Source: Hemerocallis citrina (taxonomy: Eukaryota > Streptophyta > Magnoliopsida > Asparagales > Asphodelaceae). Taken from it: a DNA stretch of 64,000 nt. The translations under genes were made by a program, and so were the position numbers. The notes beneath the pieces were generated by a model. That model saw only the letters and a list, made by a program, of their open reading frames with translations, was not told where the DNA came from and ran no database searches. Positions 23,326 to 34,860 of this stretch are shown in pieces (positions within the stretch are counted from its first letter, which is position 1; each line of letters starts with the position of its first letter). The stretch is from the NCBI GenBank assembly GCA_017893485.1, contig CM030366.1:204903826-204967825 (forward strand), written 5' to 3'.

Positions 23326-25649
23326 GGTCGAGGTTAACAGTGTAGGCGACTTGCTGCCCATCAGTCTACTGAACGATTCATTCAAAATCATCTCAAAGGT
23401 TCTGGCTAACAGATTAGGCCCACATTTGAATGCTGTTGTCAGATAATCACAAAGCGACTTCATTAGAGGAAGAGACATTATGGACAGTGTAGCTTCCGCG
23501 CATGAGATCGTGTTCAGAGAAAACAAAGATAAAACGGACGACTTCCTATTCAAAGTGGATTTTCAAAAAACTTATGACACAGTAGACTGGGATTGTGTGG
23601 ACGAGGCCCTACTTCTCAAAGGGTTCGGGAAAAGGTGGAGGATGTGGATCAATAAGTGTGTCAGAGGAGGAAAATCGTTCATTCTTACCAATGGAGTGTC
23701 TAGAAAGGAAATTAAATGCCAAAGAGGGCTCAGATAAGGAGATCCGCTGTCTTCCTTCCTTTTCGTCATTGTAGCTGACGAATTAGCATAGATGATAGCC
23801 AACGGCAGAAAGGAAAACGTCATTCAAGGTATTAAGATTAAAGGGATTACCAAAGTGATTTCCATCCTGCAATACGCTGACGATACTTTATTGTTCGGCT
23901 CGACATCAAAAGATGAAATCACCGTGATGGGAACAGTCCTTAGGTGTTTCGAGGCCTGGGCCGGGGTGAAGGTCAACCTCAACAAGAGCTGCATTATTCC
24001 GCTGAGCGACAGTTGTTCTATTCTTATTAGTTCTATCCAACAACTTCTAGGATGCAATAGAGGAGATTTTCCCTTGATTTCTCTGGGGATTCCTATTAGA
24101 CCAGGGATTATGACAAGGGATGATTGGCAACCATTAATTGAAAAGATCGAGAAAAGATTAGCCGGGTGGAAAGGACATCTGTTCACATTAGGAGGAAGGA
24201 TTACCCCGCTGAACTCAGTTATTAATAGCATTCCTATATATCTTATGTCCATCTATGAGTTACCAAGTTGGGTAATTAATAGGATTGACAAAAGCAGAAG
24301 GAGATTTCTTTAGAAAGGAGCAAACGAGGGAGGGAAGGGCCTTCATTTGGTCAGTTGGGGGAGAGTTTGCAAAAGGAAAGAGTTCGGAGAATTGGGAATT
24401 ATCAATCTTAGAGACATGAATAAAGCAATGCTCAGTAAATGGTGATGGAAGCTGGCTTATAGACACAACAATTGGTGGTGTAAGTCCTTCATAAAGTACT
24501 GATCCAGAAAGAAATTCAGATACGGGGGGAGAAGCGCTTATAGTAGGAATTCTTTACTTTGGAAAGGGGTTTCCAAAGTGGGAGACATTTTCCATTCTAA
24601 CACTGTGTGTAGGGTGGGGAACGGAAAGAATATAAGATTCTGGAAAGATAAATGGTGCGAAAATAACACTCTCATAGGACTTTTTCCGGAAGCGGCAGAT
24701 GCAGTTCTCAACTGTGATACCTTAGTGGCGGACGTATGGCGCAATGACAAGCTTGGACTGGAAGTCAAAGATACAGTAGAACAAGAATGTATCAATCAAC
24801 TACAAACACTCAACAATTACATTCGTATGGAAGGTAGGTACACGCCATAGGTCGAAGATGAGAGAAGGTGGTTATTATAGCCCAGTTTGGGGTTTACAGT
24901 ATCGTCACTATACAAAAGGCGCAACGATGGAGGGAAAAGAAGCGAGGTCGCTGATGTAATCTAGCACATTAATTCTCCCACAAAAGTGAAAGTTTTTCTT
25001 TGGCTGGCTACTAACGATGCCATTTTATCAAAAGTCAATGTGAGAAAAAGGAATATTCTTGTAGACACGGCTTGCAATAGATGTAACTTACAGGAAGAGA
25101 ATACGAATCATATTCTCTTTAATTATTCAAGAGTGAGACTAGCATGGGAGGTTATGGGTCTTAGATTCGGGGTAATAGAGTGTCCAAGGTCTAGTTCGGA
25201 GGTATGGGGGTAATATCAGATGTAATAGGGCTAGAAAGGAGGATAGGGTAGATTGGGACACAAGTGTTGCAGCTACAATTTGGAACCTATGGCTAGGCTG
25301 AAATGATTTTTGTTTCCGCAATATCAATAATAGATTTCCAGCTATGATGCATAAAATTTACTTCTTCATTCATGCATGGACAGGGCATTTGGGTTCGAAG
25401 AAGAGACTGCGACTGGAGATGGAGGAGGACTAGGTCCCTTTCAGAGACGGTCACATAGGGCTACGACGACTTTGGGGTTGACTTATATGTATTTGTATTA
25501 GTATTTTCTGTTCGTTTTGGGAGTTGAGGAGCTATCCTCTGTTTTGGGTTGTTGTGGCCTACGGGCTGTCCTTGTTATGTTTATTAGTCTGTTTCGTTAA
25601 TTTTCATTAATGAAGCGATGATTGCGTCATCTTTTATCAGAAAAAAAAA
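23326..25649 (+). mobile_element. LINE fragment, piece 3 of 3 (RT, zinc finger, tail)
   Basis: The RT frame resumes at once after Copia-2 (VEVNSVGDLLPISLLN). It runs through IRGRDIMDSVASAHE, KVDFQKTYDTVDWD, CQRGLR-stop-GDPLSSFLF, the intact YADD at about 23,875, and LGGRITPLNSVINSIPIYLMS. The C-terminal zinc-finger domain (TKVKVFLWLATNDAIL, CNRCNLQEENTNHILF) is near 24,980-25,130. The A tail is 25,641-25,649. There are several stops (23,736, 24,313, 24,443). The 3' UTR differs from that of the other two LINEs, so this is a separate subfamily. Confidence 0.92.
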
Positions 25650-25774
25650 TCCTTCCAATTCTTCTGTTGGGGTTAAAAATAAGTGTTGTAAGAAATATCA
25701 AGCTAGAATTCAATCATATTAATTATGAATCTGGTCAATTCAAATAACTAGTAATTTACATGTGCGCTTCACGT

Positions 25775-25778
<4 letters not shown>
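25650..25778. other. Short AT-rich flank with possible Helitron 3' end
   Basis: On the minus strand 'cgtgaagcgcacatgtaaattactag' (in two overlapping parts) resembles a Helitron hairpin plus CTAG end near 25,749. I found no matching 5' end, so it is only a hint. Confidence 0.25.
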
Positions 25779-25834
<56 letters not shown>

Positions 25835-25998
25835 AAAGGGATATGAGCAACTTGCTCATTTAGTAAATGAGCAATTGATTATGTGGCATGCATGTGATAC
25901 ATTGGATAACTAACCCTTTAAAGATTTTCCAATCATATGTTTGCCATATCATCAATTGCTCATTTACTAAATGAGCAAGTTGCTCATACCCCTTTTTC

Positions 25999-26094
<96 letters not shown>
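25779..26094. repeat. (TA)n microsatellite split by a MITE
   Basis: Pure TA repeat at 25,779-25,829 and 26,001-26,094. The MITE sits between them. Long translated frames here (Tyr-Ile repeats) are artefacts of the microsatellite. Confidence 0.95.
25830..26000. mobile_element. 171-bp MITE with 50-bp terminal inverted repeats
   Basis: The first 50 bases (from gggtaaaaggg) and the last 50 (to ccctttttccc) are inverse complements with two mismatches. Each arm has an inner palindrome, TTGCTCATTTA-G-TAAATGAGCAA. It lies exactly between two TA tracts, so the duplication would be TA or a longer piece of the microsatellite. This resembles the rice Micron situation, where MITEs sit in TA microsatellites. 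The superfamily is not settled. It has no coding capacity. Confidence 0.85.
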
Positions 26095-26097
<3 letters not shown>

Positions 26098-26908
26098 TTT
26101 TATTTTTTTTAAATTCCCGCGTTGTCTAGCATCGAACCTAAGATCTATTTTATATTAGTTATCCATGTGCATTGCACGTGTTTTTTGGATTACAATGCAC
26201 ATATTTGTTTTGTTATAAATGAAGTTTGTATAGTGATAAACTCTCTCACTAAAATTGTAGAGATTAATTAAAAGTAAAATATAACGAGAAAAGAAATTTG
26301 TAAAACAAAACATATAAAGCTGTTTTTTACCATAAAAGGTAAAACATTGTCTTACATTCAGAAAATTTAATCCTATTCATAATGTTTACTATACTTTTTA
26401 TTCAATTTATTGCAAATAGAATATTAGTTACAATTACAAGTGGGAACGTGGAAGCAGGTTTCTGGGGTCTGCTTCCAAATATAATTCATAGCTAATTTAT
26501 TTGAAATGATATATTATTTAATGGTCCTCTCATACATTATTGGAATGTCTACTAAACTTGTGGATCTTCCATTGCATACTTGCCAAAGTAAAGCTTGTAT
26601 ATTGAATTTACCAATGGAGTTGAGGGAAATGTGCAGCAAAATCTTTAGTGAAAAAGATCGGGGTAAAAATTAAGAAACTCCTTAAACGTTTCCTTGAAAG
26701 TTTAACAACTCTTGCCAATGTTAAGTCACTATTTCCCCTGCATAGTACTAGCTTCCTCTTTCCGATATCGTTAAATTGTTAAAGGATAGTTCTCCCTTCT
26801 TCCAATCTTCCAAGTTGAGATAGTGTTGTTTCTTGAGGAGAAGAGAAAATTGAAGTATCACTGCGAACATCTTGAGATGAGTGGTGATGATGAAGGAAAC
26901 ACCTCGAG
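26095..26908. other. Intergenic, AT-rich
   Basis: No gene is visible. Near 26,155-26,182 the minus strand shows a CACGTGCAATGCAC hairpin followed by CTAA, another possible Helitron 3' end without a recognised partner. Confidence 0.3.
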
Positions 26909-27113
26909 CAGGTCCGGTCCGAAGTTCCCGGGGCCCGAGGCGAAAGGCCCAAATAATTATTTTTGGGGGCCTCTAATAATAATATAAATTTTTTTATGCA
27001 CAAAATATGTGCCTATATTTATAAGGGGAATACAAATTTGGGGTTCTTAATATTTCCAAAAATCTGGATCTGGGGCGGCTGCCTCATCTGCCTCAAGGTG
27101 GGGGCCGGCCCTA
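26909..27113. mobile_element. hAT-type MITE (205 bp)
   Basis: The ends are CAGGTCCGGTCC on the left and the near-inverse GGGGCCGGCCCTA on the right, the common plant hAT MITE terminus. The 8-bp flanks are ACCTCGAG (26,901-26,908) and ACCTCTAG (27,114-27,121), matching at seven of eight. The inside reads 'ggggcccgaggcgaaaggccc' in parts and is non-coding. Confidence 0.7.
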
Positions 27114-28376
27114 ACCTCTAGATAGTTTTTCAGATTAAGAGGTGAAATTGTTTTTGACATGTTAGAGAGAACAAGGTAACCAACAGAGATTACTTCCGCC
27201 ATGTAACATGGTAATTCAAGAGAAACGATAGAAGATTACTTAAATCTTCAAAATGCCTGAGATAGCTATGCTTCCACGACTGCAATATTGGAGACAATCT
27301 TACTTAAAGGCACCTCCTCTCACCAAGTGGTCCAGACTAGGCTTTAATTGCATTTAATGATTATACAAATTAAATGGCATGGAGCCTTGGAGGTCCTTCT
27401 TTTTCATCTATCTCATGGTGCCTAGCTATCAGTCTATGGATATGGCATGCTCTGAATTATATCACAACACCTCGCATATGACTAAAATGTTTTGATACCT
27501 ACAATGAGGGGATGGTCAGTCTAAAAGGAGTGAACTGTAGGAAGATCGATCATCTCTCCTACATCACAAATATATAGGCGGAGTATTTCAGAAACGTGCA
27601 TACACGCATTTGTCTTTAAATGTGTACAAGTTAATAAGAGAAGAAGGGTACAGAAATGATATTCTCTTTATTGGATATGAGAGAGAGAGAGGGAGAGGGA
27701 GAGAGAGAGAGAGAGGTGGTGCATTAATATGGAGTTACAGCTTAGGGACCCATGTACATATTCATGTCTAATGTATGGTCCCTAGCTATTACTTCACAAC
27801 TAGTCATTGTTTGAGTGAAAAGCTATACTACACTGAAAGCTAAGATGCTACCCTAAGTACCTAATTAATACAGTAGGATGTAGGTTAGGAGTGGCGCAAT
27901 CATGACAGAGTCAATTGGAGCTTAGCTGTTGCAGACTATCATTATGAGGATCTCTGAAGCTAAGGCCTGGTTAGGAAATGCCTTGAAATGGTAATGCAGT
28001 TGTTCTATTTTGAAGCATTTAGAAATTTAATTTCTTCCTACTCATTTTCCTCATGGAATTGTGCAGCTTGATAGCATCGCTCTAGTGGAACACAAAACAT
28101 GGAAAAGGAGCTGAAGGGAGCCCCAAAAAAGTTTGAGTTGGCAGGAAAAATTACACGGCTGCTGATCCCAACAACAAAACATCTGATAAGAACATGGAGA
28201 CATTTTAAATTGATGATGCAATCACTAAAGGCATCAAAGAGAATGAACAATCGTTCAAACTGATAACAGGATTTTACATTTGTATTCTAACGTATACTAC
28301 TAGTACAAAATGTAATTTTTGAATGTAATATCTGGTAAGGAAATAAAAGGCTTTCTGAATTTGAACATCAAGCCAA
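27114..28376. other. Intergenic with a GA microsatellite
   Basis: No gene is supported. A GA-rich microsatellite lies at about 27,680-27,714. The last five bases (GCCAA, 28,372-28,376) are the target-site duplication of the next Copia element. Confidence 0.5.
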
Positions 28377-28576
28377 TATTGAAAACATATTTGGAAGAAA
28401 ATAATTATTGTTCTTATTCATTTATTTCTCTACTGAATACATCTATATATAAGAATTACATTCTTGAAGAAAAAGAAAGGAGATGAGAGAAGATTGAGGA
28501 GATGCGAGATTTGGAAAATCTGTTTCCTATAGATTAGGAAACAGAATATACAATTACTATATTTCAACACTCTCCC

Positions 28577-29742
28577 TCAAGTTGGTGCATAGATATTGAA
28601 CATGCCCAACTTGTCAACAAATTTCAAGAAAAGCCGATTCGAAACTGCCTTGGTTAGGATATCTGCGAGCTGATCTTCTGACTTCACTTTCGATATCTCA
28701 ATGACTTTCTCATCTATTTTTTCTTTGATGAAGAATCTGTCCACCTCTACATGTTTCATCCTATCATGCTGAACTGGGTTAGCAGCAATATCACACGCTG
28801 CTTGACTATCACAATACACTTTCATAGATTTATTCGGACCATAGCCTAAGTCCTGCAACAAGAGTTTCAATCATAAAGCTTCCGCTATACTTAAAGTTAC
28901 TTCGCGATACTCAGCCTATATACTAGAGCACGCAACAACATTTTGCTTCTTGCTCCTCCATGTAACTAAGTTTCCTCCAACAAAGGTGAAGTATCCTGAA
29001 GTAGAGTAACTATCAATTATAGATCTTGCCCAATCAGTATCAGTATATGCCTCAACCTTCAAGTGACCATGTTTCGCAAATAAGACATATTTTTCTGGAG
29101 CAGACTTAATATATCTCATAATTCTCATCACCGTATCCATATATTGTTCCTGAGTTGCATGCATAAAATGACTTACCACACTTAAAACATATGACAAATC
29201 TGACCGTGCATGTGCAAGATACATCAGCCGTCCAACCAATCTCTGATATCTTTCCTTAACAAATGGTACATGATCAGCTTCGTTGCACAGTTTCAGTCCT
29301 TCTTCTAACGGTGTACTAATCGGTTGACAAGCGGACATTCCAGTTTCTTTCAATAAATCAAAAGCATACTTTCTTTTAGATAAAAATATCCCATTTCTTG
29401 AGCGAGAAACTTCAATACCAAGGAAGTATCTCAAAGAGCCAAGATCTTTCATTTCGAATTCTTGTGACAAGTAGTTCTTTAATGCATTCTTTTTCTCAGA
29501 ATCATCTTCAGTTACTATCATATCATCCACATAAATAATGAGAGCAGTAATTTTATCTTCTTTCCTTTTAGGAACAGAGTATGATCTGAATTACTCTGAT
29601 AGTATCTGAATGTCTTCATTGATTTTGTAAATCTCCCAAACCAAGCTCTTGGTGACTGCTTAGGTCTATATAATGCTTTCTTCAAACGACATACTTTATT
29701 GCTGTGTTGGACTTGTCTGTTCGACCCTGGTGGAAGATCCAT
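28577..29742 (-). pseudogene. Copia-3 RT C-terminus and RNase H
   Basis: Frames read RLKKALYRPKQSPRAWFGRF, then the catalytic YVDD (as WMIV-region IYVDDMIVTEDD near 29,520), EFEMKDLGSLRYFLGIEV, YLAHARSDLSYVLSVVS, AYTDTDWA, STSGYFTFVGGNLVTWRSKKQN and YCDSQAACDIAANPV...ADILTKAV. At least two frame changes and a stop near 28,915 break it. The RNase H landmark YTDTDW is present. Confidence 0.88.
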
Positions 29743-30306
29743 ATAAACCTATTCTGTCAATTCCCTATGCAAAAATGCATTTTTCACATAAAATTGCTCC
29801 AACGGCCAGTCAAGATTTCCAGTAAGTGACAGTAGGACTCGAACAGTATTGAATTTTGCCACAGGTGCGAATGAATCTTCATAATCAATTCCATACGTTT
29901 GAGTGTATCCTTTGGCAACCAGCCTTACTTTGTATCTCTATATTGAACCATCAGACTTATACTTCACCATATAAATCTATCTGCATCTTACTGGCTTCTT
30001 CCCTGCTGGTAGCTCGACTATCTCCCAAGTCTCATTCTTTTTCAAGAACTTCATTTCCTCATCCATATTTGTTTTCCACCTTGGATCAGTAAGGGCTTCC
30101 TATACACTATTAGGAATGGATACAGTAGATAATTAATTTACAAATGACTTATTTGATTCCGACAAGCGGTGAGTGGATACATAATTACTCATGGGATATT
30201 TGACGTTACTAGTTGGATCAGGTTCATAAGTGGGTTTTAGAATACCTCTATTAGTACGGTGCGGGAGTTCTCTTCTAGGAGCTTCGGACAATGATGACGA
30301 TTGGTT
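29743..30306 (-). pseudogene. Copia-3 RT N-terminus, broken
   Basis: Conceptual reading on the minus strand gives EMKFLKKNETWEIVELPAGKK-like and [20 protein letters not shown] pieces, separated by stops at 30,309 and near 30,135 and 29,750. It links integrase to the better preserved RT half. Confidence 0.65.
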
Positions 30307-31605
30307 TTAGGGTTCTAACGGTTCACTCTCACTGAAATTCGGTACTGGTTGCAATTCTTCAAGAGGGTCTTCTTCTCTTGGTTGCACTTCTTCATGAGGG
30401 TCTTCCTCCCTTGGTAGATCTTCATTCAAGTGTTCGCCATTATTTGTATCCAGTTGTTCGTTCTGACTGGTAATCACTTCATCATACCCAAGAGTCTGAA
30501 CTTCATTAACCCCTTCATCATACCCAAGAATCTGAACTTTACTTCGGTACTCCACCTGAAGTTCAGCCGTAGAAGAAGAAAAATACATCTCATCTTCATG
30601 GAACACAACATCTATAGTCACAAATATCCTTTGAGTTGGTGGGTGATAGCACCGATATCCTTTCTTATCATGTGCATATCCTACGAAAACACAACGGACA
30701 GCTCGAGGAGTTAACTTATTACGTTCATGTTGATGAAGGTGAACAAATGTAGCACACCCAAACACACGAGGTGGCAAATTGACAACTTTTGGTGCATTCA
30801 CAGCTTCAGTTAATGCTTGAAATGGTGTGAGGAAGTTTAGGATACTAGAGGAAACTCGGTTGATTAAATATGCCGCAGAAGCCAGGGCTTCCCCCCAATA
30901 AATGAGTGACATATTTTCATGGATAAGAGAAGCACGGAACACCTCGAGAAAGTGTCTATTTTTTCTTTCTGCAGCCACATTCTGTTGAGGTGTATATGAG
31001 CATGTAGTCTGGTGAACAATTCCGTGTTCCACCAAATATTTTTGCAGATTCGAACTCAGGTACTCTCTGCCATTATCACTCCTAAAAACTTGAATCTGTG
31101 ATTTATACTGAATCATAACATACTTGTGAAATTTCTGAAACAAACCACTAACTTCACTTTTCGACTTTGTCAAACAAATCCAGGTCATACAAGTACAGTC
31201 ATTAAAAAATGTTACAAACCATTTGGCTCCTCCAAATGCAGTGTTTTTGGTTGGACCCCAAACATCAGAATGAATAATCATAAATGGAAGAGAGCTTCTA
31301 CTTGGACTTGGAGGAAAAGAGACATGGTGACCTTTTGCGAGTTCACACACATCACACCGAAAGACAGAAATATCCATCTTCAATAATAAACTTGGAAATA
31401 ATTTCTTCAAATAGCCAAAAGAAGCATGCCCTAGACGTCGATGCCATAGCCAAATATCTGATTTCTTCTTCTCACCTTCAGATCCTTCCACAGTTAGAGC
31501 TTGAGTCAACTTGCTTGAACTTTCATATTCTAAATCCAGGTAATAGAGCTTCCTGTGTCTAACCTCATAACCAATCATCTTGCGAGTCCGAATATCCTTA
31601 AACAC
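30307..31605 (-). pseudogene. Copia-3 integrase
   Basis: A 432-codon open frame. HHCC region WHRRLGHASFGYL...CDVCELAKGHH, then the catalytic D of IHSDVWGP, the D of RSDNGREY and the E of AAERKNRH, followed by YWGEALASAAYLINR, FGCATFVHLH and VFVGYAHDKKGYRCYHP. It ends in the variable linker rich in Glu and Pro (REEDPHEEVQPREEDP). The normally conserved DDYSR region reads NDCTCMTW, which suggests relaxed constraint although the frame is open. Confidence 0.9.
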
Positions 31606-31617
31606 ACAATGTGAAGG

Positions 31618-32085
31618 CTAAAAAACTACAATACAATGCAAGGCAGTAGTTATTTGAGCAACAGATAACAAATTAAAACTCAAGGATGTCATAACTAGGA
31701 AAGTATCTAAGGTTAGGTTGTTTGTGAGAGGTATGGAATCCTTGTCAGTAACAGTGGCAGGATCACCATTGGCAGTGGACACAGTTGATTTGGTGGATGG
31801 TTGAAAATTTTGGACTTGTTTAAAATCAAAAGTCATATGGTCGGTAGCACCCGAATCAATTATCCATGCATTATTCATAACAGAGGCAAAAATATTAAAA
31901 ACTTTACCATCATTACCTGCAGTAGCATGATCAGCAACTCCAACTGCGATAATGGGTTGATTGCAAGTCTTTTTCTGAATATCCCTGCTATGATCTCAGT
32001 TCTCCGGATAGCCGATAATCTTATAACAACGATCTTTCGTGTGGCCGATTGTGTCACAATGAGTACACTTTCTTGACTCCATAGT
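31618..32085 (-). pseudogene. Copia-3 zinc knuckle and protease
   Basis: Reading MESRKCTHCDTIGHTKDRC gives a CCHC knuckle (CX2CX4HX4C) directly near an initiating Met. A stop near 31,999 follows, then AWIIDSGATDHMTFD, the Copia protease active site DSGA. The protease frame ends at 31,618. Gag sequence before the knuckle is absent. Confidence 0.85.
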
Positions 32086-32690
32086 GAAGAACAACAAATA
32101 GCAACACCAACAGTAAAATTCTTCAACCAAAGTCAGATCTCAGTAGATCTAGAACAGCAAAGTAGATCCCCTCCTTCAAGAAGTTGACGGCTACCACTGG
32201 TTTGCAAAGTAGATCTAGAACAGCAAAGTAGATCAAGAAGCTTCAAGAAGTCGACGGGGACGACGATGACAGAGATAGTAGAAGAAGCTGACGGTGCGAC
32301 GGCAAGTGGTGACGGTGCCAGGGGGACGATGACGATGGGAAAATGGTGATGATATCGTGGTCGACGACAGGATCAGGGTCGACGACGTATTGGGAGAATT
32401 GGGGTCGACGATGGGAAATTTCAACAGGAGGCGATGGGCGGCGGTGACAGGAGGCGAGGAGAGGTGATGGGCAGTGGTTCTGGATGCAGCAGATTTCGAT
32501 GGGTTAGGACATTCAGATCTATTGACAAAGTTGGGCTTCGATTTCAGATCTGGAGCAAGATCCGACTTCGACGACAATGATGGGTGAGATCGGTGGGGCT
32601 TCGGGGTTTCGATTTTCGAGGAAGATGAATGAAGAACGCCTCTTCTTCTTCTTCTTCAGGTAGCCTAGAATGTGTTAGGCTCTGATACCA
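32086..32690 (-). other. Copia-3 leader in place of gag
   Basis: This stretch should hold gag. It is rich in Ser, Pro and Thr codons in one frame and short-repeat DNA (a 'gtagatctagaacagcaaagtagatc' block in two overlapping copies, 32,139 and 32,205) in another. No capsid motif is visible. The tRNA-Met primer site closes it at 32,678-32,690. Confidence 0.7.
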
Positions 32691-32889
32691 TATTGAAAAC
32701 AGATTTGGAGGAAAATAATTATTGTTCTTATTCATTTATTTCTCTAGTGTACACATCTATATATAAGAATTACATTCTTGGAGAAGAAGAAAGAAGATTG
32801 AGAGAAGATTGGGGAGATGAGAGATTTGGGAAATCTGTTTACTATATATTAGGAAACAGAATATACAATTACTATATTTCAATAGCCAA

Positions 32890-33455
32890 CCTTTACTATT
32901 GTACGTAGCAAGAGTTGAGATGTAGCTGTGCAAACATTGGATGTATAGCCTTACACATTAGCACAAACATTAATTTCTCTGTGTTATTTGTTTAAACAAC
33001 ACTGAAATTTGATTATAGCCTTTTTTTCTCCTAATCGAAATTGATCATAGTTATGATTGAATGAGGGCATAACTGAAGGCTTTTCTATCAGTTCTAGCTT
33101 CATCCTGCCCAACAGTTTCCATTTCCTTGCAGTTCAAAATCTAACTGTTTCCCGCGTTTGTTGAGTTCTTAGAAGTTGAAATTTTTTGCAGATGCTCTTC
33201 TGTATTATGTAATTGGAATGTAAATTGAACTCTGGTTAGATTTAGATTGTTAGATGGTTACATGTTTGCACTTTATGATAAAGGACTTACTGAATGTTGA
33301 TTAAATGTTGGGTTCTACCAGAACGATATTTTACATTCTACTTTATCATAGAAGACTCTTGTACTACTGGCCAATTTTCTGGTCATGGCAATTGGAGAAG
33401 CTGAAGAGAATAGAGACATTTCATTGGCTTACGTTCTCGTTCTCCAGGCATATAT
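32890..33455. other. Intergenic strip between two Copia elements
   Basis: AT-rich, with no gene seen. The last five bases TATAT (33,451-33,455) are the duplication of Copia-4. Confidence 0.5.
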
Positions 33456-33869
33456 TGTTAAAGAATAAACTAAAAAAAAACAGTCAGGTTTTAAGGCGCT
33501 ATTAAATGAGAAGTTGAAGGGGCAATTCTAGATCATTCTGGGCAAGTGAGGAATCTATTTGATGTGTTTTCGAGTCTAGTTTCTAATGGTTCAAGTTTCA
33601 AGTCGTTTGGATTTACTTATAATAAGTTATGACAGTTTTAGTAACCAAAAGGTCCGAATGAATTGCTGCTGTTTAGAACTTTGTTTCTACATTTATGTTG
33701 TATAGGAATTTCAAGAGTCTTAGGAGTCTATAAAATAGAAATGTATTCTGCTATCAAGTTGTGGTTTTTTTGAGAGAAGAATCTATGATGTAAGTTCAAG
33801 AAAGAAAATTGTGTTCTTGATTTCTCTTCCTCAAAAGCAATATATCTGTATCAAATTGGTATCAGAGCT

Positions 33870-34860
33870 ATGGTGAATTCCGGGAGTACATCACTGGGGC
33901 ATATGCCGTTGCCACGACTCACGAGGTCAAACTACGACAATTGGAGTATTCAGATGTGTGCGTTGCTCGGTGCACAAGATGTGTGGGAAGTAGTCGAGAA
34001 TGGCTACACAGAGCCGAAAGCCACTGATGACTTAATGGCAAATCAGTTAAAGGCGTTGAAAGAAACGCGCAAGAAAGACAAGACCGCCCTCTATTTATTG
34101 TTTCAAGCGGTTGATGAGTCGGGTTTCGAGAAGATTGCTAGTGCGACAACTTCGAAGGAGGCGTGGGAGAGTTTGCAAAAGGTCTTCAAGGGCGCTGACC
34201 GTGTTAAAAAAGTGCGGCTTCAAACTCTATGAGGCAAGTTGGAGGCCATGAAAATGAAGGAGTCGGAAGGAGTATCCGACTACATCACGCGTATGCAAAC
34301 GGTGGTGAATCAACTCAAACGCAATGGAGAAACCCTAACCGATGCAAGGGTTGTAGAGAAGATTTTGCGGTCATTGACCGAGAATTTCGAGAACGTTGTA
34401 TGCGTAATTGAAGAGTCGAAGGATTTGGAAGAGAAGACCATCGATGATCTTGCTGGTTCACTTGAGGTGCATGAACAACGGAAGAAGGAGAAGAAGAAAC
34501 AAGAGGTGCTCGAGGAGGCTTTACAAGCTAAAGCAACTATCAAGGAGGACAAGGTGATGTACGCGCATCAAATCCGAGGAAGGGGACACGGCCGTGGTGG
34601 TCGTGGTCGTGGTAGAGGCCGCGGACGTGGAGACAACTCCGAAGAAAAGGGCCAGTTGAACCAACAGAATTGGCGTGGTCGAGGACGCAGTCGTGGGAGA
34701 GGCGGCCAGTCAAATCATCCAAATGTCGAGTGCTACAACTGTGGAAAGTACAGGCACTACGCAAAAGAATGTTATTCATCAAATCATCCATATGTCGAGT
34801 GTTACAATTGTGGCAAGTATGGACACTACGCAAAAGAATGCGAGAAAAAGGTAGATGAAA
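33870..34860 (+). pseudogene. Copia-4 gag with duplicated zinc knuckle
   Basis: The start ATG lies one base past the primer site. MVNSGSTSLGHMPLPRLTRSNYDNW is a textbook Copia gag start, given here in part as residues 1-25 with core motif YDNWSIQM. A TGA at 34,230 interrupts it inside LRLQTL-stop-GKLEAMKM. Then come the gag C-half, a Gly/Arg-rich run near 34,580-34,700, and two CCHC knuckles, CYNCGKYRHYAKEC and CYNCGKYGHYAKEC. These are exact tandem products of a 69-bp duplication (34,712 and 34,781). In the first knuckle Arg replaces Gly before His. Confidence 0.9.

Larger units (their letters stand above)
28377..32884 (-). mobile_element. Copia-3: gag-deficient Ty1/copia element, minus strand
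   Basis: LTRs of 193 bp (28,377-28,569) and 194 bp (32,691-32,884) are flanked by a perfect GCCAA duplication (28,372 and 32,885). On the minus strand the 5' LTR is on the right and ends directly at TGGTATCAGAGCC (32,678-32,690). A purine tract, ttgagggagag, precedes the 3' LTR. Inside, from right to left, are a ~560-bp Ser/Pro-rich stretch, a CCHC knuckle, protease, integrase, RT and RNase H. The gag core is missing. LTR ends are unusual: three of the four outer ends read TA where TG/CA is expected. Several stops and frameshifts mark it as inactive. Confidence 0.93.

Noticed and set aside
25937..26158. Tyr-Ile repeat protein
   Set aside because: Translation of a TA microsatellite.
33857..33868. 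tRNA-like sequence
   Set aside because: It is the retrotransposon primer site complementary to tRNA-Met; no tRNA gene fold is present. The same holds for 22,763 and 32,678.
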